A DNA stretch of 64,000 bases from Delphinapterus leucas (taxonomy: Eukaryota; Chordata; Mammalia; Artiodactyla; Monodontidae), in assembly GCF_002288925.2 (NCBI RefSeq), contig NW_022098049.1, forward strand, positions 941,409 through 1,005,408. Direction: 5' to 3'. The notes below the pieces were generated by a model. The model saw only the letters and a list, made by a program, of their open reading frames with translations. It had not been told where the DNA came from and made no database searches. Of the stretch, positions 58,819 through 64,000 are shown in pieces. Positions within the stretch are counted from its first letter, which is position 1, and each line of letters opens with the position of its first letter. The position numbers and the translations under genes are program-made.

Positions 58819-58979
58819 ACATAAACATCCATTTACTTTTACACATGAGACCAATATGTACAATTTTACATGGACAGCTAATACGTAAAATTCTTGCAGA
58901 TGGGCTGCTCTCCTTGAAATGGTGTGGCCCTGAGACTTACTGTAATAATCATGTTTTTATTTCTGTATTTTATGATATT
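58819..58979 (+). repeat. Direct repeat, right copy (~160 bp)
   Basis: Partner of 58150-58315 at an offset of about 665 bp. See that entry for matching blocks. Confidence 0.75.
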
Positions 58980-59220
58980 TGCGAGGTATGAGCAAAATTT
59001 ACACTCTTAAAACATTGACCCTCTTGACTCTGCTGTATCTTCCAACTCTCCAGCCCAATGACTACTGAAAAGGTGCTGTCGATACTTTGACTTCTTTAAT
59101 CCTCATAAATGAATTGATGTAGGTATTATCACCTCAGACTGACAGAAGCTTAGCTATTCAGTGGTTGCCCAAATTTAATTGTAATTTTTTTCCATAGCAA
59201 AATACTTTCTTAAATTGAAT

Positions 59221-59437
59221 CTTTTTTTTTTTTTTTTTTTTTTTTGCGGTACGCGGGCCTCTCACTGTTGTGGCCTCTCCCGTTGAGGAGCACAGGCTCC
59301 GGACGCGCAGGCTCAGAGGCCATGGCTCACGGGCCTAGCCGCTCCGCGGCATGTGGGATCCTCCCGGACCGGGGCACAAACCCGTGTCCCCTGCATCGGC
59401 AGACGGACTCTCAACCACTGCGCCACCAGGGAAGCCC
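59221..59437 (-). mobile_element. CHR-type tRNA SINE, best-preserved copy
   Basis: 24 uninterrupted T (59222-59245), then 'gcggtacgcgggcctctcac', 'ccatggctcacgggcctagc', 'gcggcatgtgggatcctccc', 'caccagggaagccc'. Many CpG sites are intact. A perfect 10-bp TSD 'taaattgaat' lies at 59211-59220 and 59438-59447. The long pure tail and intact CpGs suggest a relatively recent insertion. Confidence 0.98.
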
Positions 59438-59559
59438 TAAATTGAATTTTAATTAAGGGTGAGCCACTATTAGACTTGTGCTCTATGTGGTATGTACACT
59501 AATATTAAGGATTGAATGTTGTCATTATTTATTTTATGGATTAGCTTCAACCTCCTCCA

Positions 59560-59955
59560 CTGAAGTTTTCCTTGCCACTAGTTTGCTCCTCTACAATTGA
59601 CTGCATTCAAATTAAAATGCAAATTGAAATGTGCCGCTTTTTCTCAGAACCCCATGATGATTTCTCGTCATTTGCCACATATGAGTTAAACTCCTTAAGG
59701 TAGCATATGGAGTTCTCCAAGATATAGCCTCTGCCTACCTCTCCATGTTTATAACTCACTTGAATATCATTCTACTGCTCATAAAGTTCCCTGTGTCTAC
59801 TCCCACCTTCACATCTATGTGAGTGTTTCTGACATGGATGCTTATGCATCTCTGCTTGGAAGAGACCCTTCCTTTCAGCTAATTCCTTTTCATTTATTAC
59901 AGCTCAACTCATGGATTATCAATGTTAGTAAAACCTTTCTTAGTAACTCTATTCA
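59560..59955 (+). mobile_element. L2 LINE remnant, left part
   Basis: 'gatatagcctctgcctacct', 'ttccctgtgtctactcccac' and 'cttcctttcagctaattcct' follow the L2 3'-region order. It appears to continue beyond two SINEs (60077-60194 and 60349-60410, with 'cttagaacacagcaatataa' and 'ttttgagaacaaggttgtag'). Confidence 0.55.
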
Positions 59956-60076
59956 TTTTTTTTTTTTGCCCACGCTGCAGGGCATGTGGGATCTTAGTTC
60001 CCGGACCAGGGTTCAAACCCATGCCTCCTGCAGTGGAAGCATGGGATCTTAACCACTGGACCACCAGGGAAGTCCC
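59956..60076 (-). mobile_element. Short CHR tRNA SINE (~120 bp form)
   Basis: Poly-T, 'gggcatgtgggatcttagtt', 'ccagggttcaaacccatgcc' and 'gaccaccagggaagtccc'. Probably inserted into the L2. No clear TSD. Confidence 0.9.
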
Positions 60077-60194
60077 AGGAATGCTGTTCTTAACTCTGGG
60101 TTATATACGTTTGTTTCTATTCTTAATACCTTTATAATAATCTGTTATCTCTCTATCACTACTCTTAGAACACAGCAATATAATTATCTGTTTT

Positions 60195-60348
60195 TGTTTA
60201 TTTGTTTTTTGGGTTTTTTGTTGTTGTTGTTGCTGTTGTTGATTTTTTTTGGCTTGCAGGATCTTAGTTCCCTGGTCAGGGATCAAAACTGGGTCCCAGA
60301 AGTGAAAGCGTCGAGTCCTAACCCCTGGACTGCCAGGGAATTCCCTAC
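60195..60348 (-). mobile_element. Short CHR tRNA SINE with TTG-rich tail
   Basis: TTG/TTTG-rich tail (60195-60251), 'ggcttgcaggatcttagttc', 'ggtcagggatcaaaactggg' and 'ctgccagggaattccct'. A perfect 13-bp TSD 'aattatctgtttt' lies at 60182-60194 and 60349-60361. The tail has expanded into a GTT microsatellite. Confidence 0.93.
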
Positions 60349-60410
60349 AATTATCTGTTTTGATGCTTATCTCCTATACTATCTGACAATTTTTTGAGAA
60401 CAAGGTTGTA

Positions 60411-61724
60411 GAATTAATTTAAAAATCAATACCTTGAATAGACTGTGAATATGGGAATTGTATAAATCTTTGTTGGCTACATGGATCAATTTCATCTTAG
60501 TATCCTCAAATTAACAACTAGGTTACATTTTTATAATGGTGCTAAAAAAATTATCTTTTAAAAATAGGACAGTCTCCTTAGCTTGCCTAGAATGTTCTAT
60601 TGAGTGCAAATCTCAGGATGAGAAAGTGTGAAGAGACCTACAGAAATTCATTACCATTTTTTGAAAAACAATTACATGACACATTTTTTTCTTATTGATT
60701 GCCACAGGCAGACTCATCTTTGAGGACAGAGGATGACGTATATATTTTGAGATATTTTAACAATAACAGAAGTAGAACATGACTCATTGAGCCTTTAAGT
60801 GGAAGGAAAAATAATTTCAGGTTGCAGCTTTCAGTTTAGATAAATATACAAACCACCTGGGAGTCATATACGTTTTAAACTCTGAAATTAAAGTAAATAA
60901 GTGGGGGGAGGGGAGTCAGGAGTGAGAGAGTCAATGTTTTATAGAAACTATAGATTTAGGCAATCTTGTTGAAGTAAATTGTATTCTTATAAAACCTAAC
61001 ATGATTAAAGACACTATATAAAAGCTTAGGTAATCCTAACTGAAGTCAGTAATTAGAAAAAAAAAAAAAAAGGTTTGCAATCATGTAGGCAAAGGTTTCA
61101 ATGTGGTGTTTGTTAACTTATGATTGTCCTTGCCCAGCTTCTTTGTCCTTTGTGAATCCTCAGTGATTTTTCCCACTCACGTTCTCTTTCCCTGGAACTG
61201 TTGTTATTCTGTCTTTCCTTCCCAATACGGTCAGAAAACTGCACTGGAAGCTCAAAGGGAAATTATGCCTTACCTTAACCAGATAAACTTCTTTATTAGA
61301 CCCTGGAAATGAATTCTAAACTCTCACTTGATTATACCTGTAAGTTAAGGGTGACATATCGTTCATCAGGGATAAATGCTAAATGATCTATTCTCAGAAA
61401 GCAGTTTAAGGCTAAGATCACTAAAGCCCTGTGTACATAGTATCCAACAGCGATGTAACGCGTGAACAATTATAAAATGAGTCACCGTGATTCTCCACCT
61501 TTGCAAAAGCATTTCTTTTTGAAAACTGTGTTTTTCAAAATGATCTTTCCTTCCTCTGCTCAGTATCCCAGGGCTCAGCGTTCTACTGCCAATATTCTTT
61601 GAGATACAAGAAAATGCCTGAACTTTCCCAGATGGTCATGTTGGAACTTAATTGAAGACACACCTCTACTACAATTAGCTGGGAAAGTTGGAACTAGTGT
61701 TTCTTAAAAGCCTATCAAAATGTT
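60411..61724. other. Unassigned noncoding DNA
   Basis: No gene recognised. A poly-A run lies at about 61057-61071 without a recognisable SINE body. A 62-codon frame at 61124-61312 has no visible domain. Confidence 0.45.
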
Positions 61725-62060
61725 AGTCATTGCATTATTATTATAATACTATGAGGCAGAATTATTATACCCATTTTATAGATGATAGGAGCATTAGTAG
61801 AGTACTGCAATTGCCTTCACCTACTTCTTAGAATAGCCTACACAACAAGCTAAAGGAAAGAAACATTTCAAGGTCAGAGTACAGTTCGGCCCTGCAATTT
61901 GGGATGCTCAGCAAGGACTGGCAGGGATGTCCAGTGCCCTTGGAAGACTCTCAACTGACTCATAGAATTTATTCACTCACCCAGGGTCATATAGGTGGTA
62001 AAGTCTTTCTGCTTCATCATATTGAATTCATTTCAGACTCTCCAAGTACACTCATACTTG
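61725..62060 (-). mobile_element. Possible MIR remnants
   Basis: 'actatgaggcagaattatta', 'acccattttatagatgatag' and further on 'cagggtcatataggtggtaa' are in reverse-complement MIR order, but more sequence lies between them than expected. Two copies or an insertion are possible. Confidence 0.4.
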
Positions 62061-62269
62061 CTGCTTTTGAGCCTCACTACAGAGATTTACGGTCCACTAC
62101 TTACACTCTGTCTTTCTAAATCTGGCTCAACATTTTTCCATTTTCCTGTGATCCTTATTACATTTTACATGCTGACTACCATTATACACAAAGTCTTGCG
62201 CCTGGTCTTATCTTTTGCTTTTTATAATTTTTTTGTTCCTTTAAACTCTGTACTCTTACACTTCGAGGC

Positions 62270-62380
62270 AGAATAGGACAGTGATTAGAAGCACACATCT
62301 GTATGTCAGATGGTGCGATTTCCAATTAGATCATCGGTTCTTTATAGTTGTGTGGTATTGCGCCCTGAATATAAAATCTT
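62270..62380 (+). mobile_element. MIR SINE, left half
   Basis: 'gacagtgattagaagcacac' and 'atagttgtgtggtattgcgc' are the MIR head and core. It is interrupted by an L1 stub and resumes at 62554. Confidence 0.8.
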
Positions 62381-62553
62381 TTTTTTCCTTTGATATTTAT
62401 AAGAAAAATATTTTATTTTTCAAATTTTTATTGGAGTCTAGTTGATTTACAATGTTGTGTTACTTTCTGCTGTACAGCAAAGTGAATCAGTTATGCATAT
62501 ACATATATCCACTCTTTTTTACATTATTTTCTCATATAGGTGCATATGTATAT
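62381..62553 (-). mobile_element. Short L1 3'-end insertion inside MIR
   Basis: T-rich start, 'ttttattggagtctagttga', 'ttctgctgtacagcaaagtg', 'atgcatatacatatatccac'. A perfect 12-bp TSD 'atataaaatctt' lies at 62369-62380 and 62554-62565. Only about 170 bp of L1 3' UTR were inserted. Confidence 0.9.
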
Positions 62554-62720
62554 ATATAAAATCTTGATGCTTCAGTTTGTGCCTCTGTAAACAGGGGTAT
62601 AATACACATTCCTCAAAGAGTAATTGTGGGATTAATTGAATTAAAATAGATGATCAATTAGAAGAGTGCTTGTCACACAAGAAGCACTCAATAAGTGTTA
62701 ATATTATCATCACCACCACC
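62554..62720 (+). mobile_element. MIR SINE, right half
   Basis: 'cttcagtttgtgcctctgta', 'ttgtgggattaattgaatta' and 'agaagcactcaataagtgtt' complete the MIR begun at 62270. Confidence 0.85.
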
Positions 62721-62963
62721 ACCATAATCATTATATTCATCCTCACCATTCTACCAAAGCTGTTTCCTCAATAACATTTAGGTAACTCTTAATTTTTAAA
62801 AGCAATGGATATTTTTCAATCTTTGTTATTTTTGATTCACGTTTGCAAAACATGGTCCTGTTGACCGTTGTGTCCGTCAGAGTCCAGCACAGAAACAAGC
62901 CACTCTACATATTTCAAGCAGTATGGTACGAATACTGGGAATTAGTTGCTTACAAAATCATTT
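62721..62963. other. Unassigned noncoding DNA
   Basis: A short CAC-rich stretch lies at about 62710-62724. About 62870 onward ('gtccgtcagagtccagcaca') faintly resembles an old mammalian repeat head, not assigned. Confidence 0.4.
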
Positions 62964-63014
62964 GATTGGAGGACTGGAAGCCAATCAAATGATTGGAGGA
63001 CTGGAAGCCAATCA
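62964..63014 (+). repeat. 27-bp tandem duplication (~1.9 copies)
   Basis: Unit starts 'gattggaggactggaagcca' and ends 'atcaaat'. The second copy follows immediately at 62991 and is identical over 24 bases. The unit begins with ATTGG and carries CCAAT near its end. Confidence 0.95.
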
Positions 63015-63707
63015 GAAAGGGCGCCACTATACTACTGAGTCCAAGAGCACATCATCACTGATAGGACTCAGAGGTCAGGATGCTGTTCTGCACCACTACT
63101 TACACTATTACGAATGCCATTCGTACTCTTGAAGCTAGGCTCAAGCTACCAGAAAATTGAATCTGAAGAGTCAACTGTTTCTAAACAGCCACATTTCATA
63201 CTATTCCTTGTTAACAGAAATTGTAGCAGGAAGGAGATCTGTATCTCACATCATCCTTGGCAAAGGAGTTTGGGACATGTAGTTTTTTTTTCTTTTGTCC
63301 TGAAAGTACTGTCCTGATAACTTCAACTGTCATCTCCCTTTAGCTAACTACCAAATCCTTACTCACAGCTCTGACCTTCTTCTTTAATTTCAAATACATC
63401 GTTCCAAGAAATATTGGAAATTTTCACATGTCTATCATACCATAGCCTCAAGCTCAATATATTTATAGTGTAACTAAACAAACGCAAAATTCAACCAAAA
63501 TGTCTCTCTGTAGGTACGATTTTAATTAGTGACGCATTTTCTCCAAAGTGTTCAGGTGAAAATTTTTGTTTATCACAACCTAAAAATTCTCCTACTCTTG
63601 TTTGATGCATAGTTAAATGGTGGAAATTCTGAAAGAGTAAATAGACTGCATGGTCTTCAGATGATCTTCCATAAACCTCAAATCTTTTATTTTGGCTTTT
63701 CCTTTTT
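63015..63707. other. Unassigned noncoding DNA
   Basis: Chance frames only. I see no gene or repeat. Confidence 0.45.
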
Positions 63708-64000
63708 TTAATTAATTTTTATTGGAGTATAGTTGCTTTACAATGTGTTAGCTTCTACTGCACAGCAAAATGAATCAGCCATGCGTACACATATATCAGG
63801 TCCCTTTTGTATTTCCCTCCCATTTAGGACACCACAGTGCATTAAGTAGAGTTCCCTGTGCTGTACAGTATGTTCCCCTCAGTTGTCTATTTTATACACA
63901 GTATCAATAGTGTATATGTGTCAATCCCAATCTCCCAATTCCTCCCACCCCACCACTTTCCTCCTTGGTATCCATACATTTGTTCTCTATGTCTGTGTCT
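63708..64000 (-). mobile_element. L1 3'-end fragment, runs off window
   Basis: 'attggagtatagttgcttta', 'cccatttaggacaccacagt', 'gttccctgtgctgtacagta' and 'tgtcaatcccaatctcccaa' are reverse-complement L1 3' UTR, of the type also seen at 33480. Its 5' part lies beyond the right edge. Confidence 0.88.

Noticed and set aside
62964..63014. CRISPR-like or other programmed repeat array
   Set aside because: Only two directly abutting copies without spacers, in a mammalian genome.

Overview
The window looks like intergenic or deep intronic mammalian DNA, almost certainly from a cetacean and probably a toothed whale. The reasoning is repeat-based. There are many tRNA-derived CHR-type SINEs: the roughly 190-bp form opening 'gggcttccctggtggcgc', the longer CHR-1 form, and the short roughly 120-bp form. 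There are also L1 copies with the 3' UTR typical of whales. I saw no BovB or Bov-A repeats (ruminant) and no PRE-1 SINEs (pig). The species call rests on recalled family consensus sequences, not on a search. I found no host protein-coding gene, rRNA, functional tRNA or CRISPR array. Every long open frame I could recognise belongs to a broken LINE-1 or is a chance frame through a SINE or simple repeat.

Layout. 0-10 kb: mostly AT-rich single-copy DNA with old MIR and L2 remnants. 10.7-15.7 kb: an L1 3' end, three CHR SINEs (one holding a 32-N run), MIRs and short L1 stubs. 15.7-23.6 kb: mostly unassigned DNA, a (GT)n tract, a MIR, and an old MaLR/MLT1-like LTR carrying a TATC microsatellite. 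23.6-25.8 kb: a CHR SINE, then a 5'-truncated L1 that contains a 100-N gap flanked by a near-identical 147-bp duplication. 25.8-33.4 kb: old repeats and one full CHR-1 SINE. 33.5-38.2 kb: a rearranged block of L1 pieces, including an older L1 whose two arms form a twin-priming inversion. 38.9-42.5 kb: four CHR SINEs and an old L1M, one SINE sitting inside the L1M. 44.2-51.2 kb: a near full-length L1 (5' UTR, broken ORF1, broken ORF2, 3' UTR) inserted into an old L1M, which also carries a probable solo LTR at 51.4-52.1 kb. 52-64 kb: old L1, L2, MIR and hAT remnants, a probable second LTR with flanking direct repeats, a fresh-looking CHR SINE at 59.2 kb, and an L1 3' end running off the right edge.

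The sequence is best read as layers of retrotransposition. MIR, L2 and L1M are the oldest layer. LTRs and cetartiodactyl L1s came next, then CHR SINEs. Target-site duplications (TSDs) can be read directly for many insertions and fix the order of nesting at several loci. I see no previously undescribed coding system here. The points most worth checking are the two N tracts, the rearranged L1 block, and an ORF1 frame break shared by two L1 copies.
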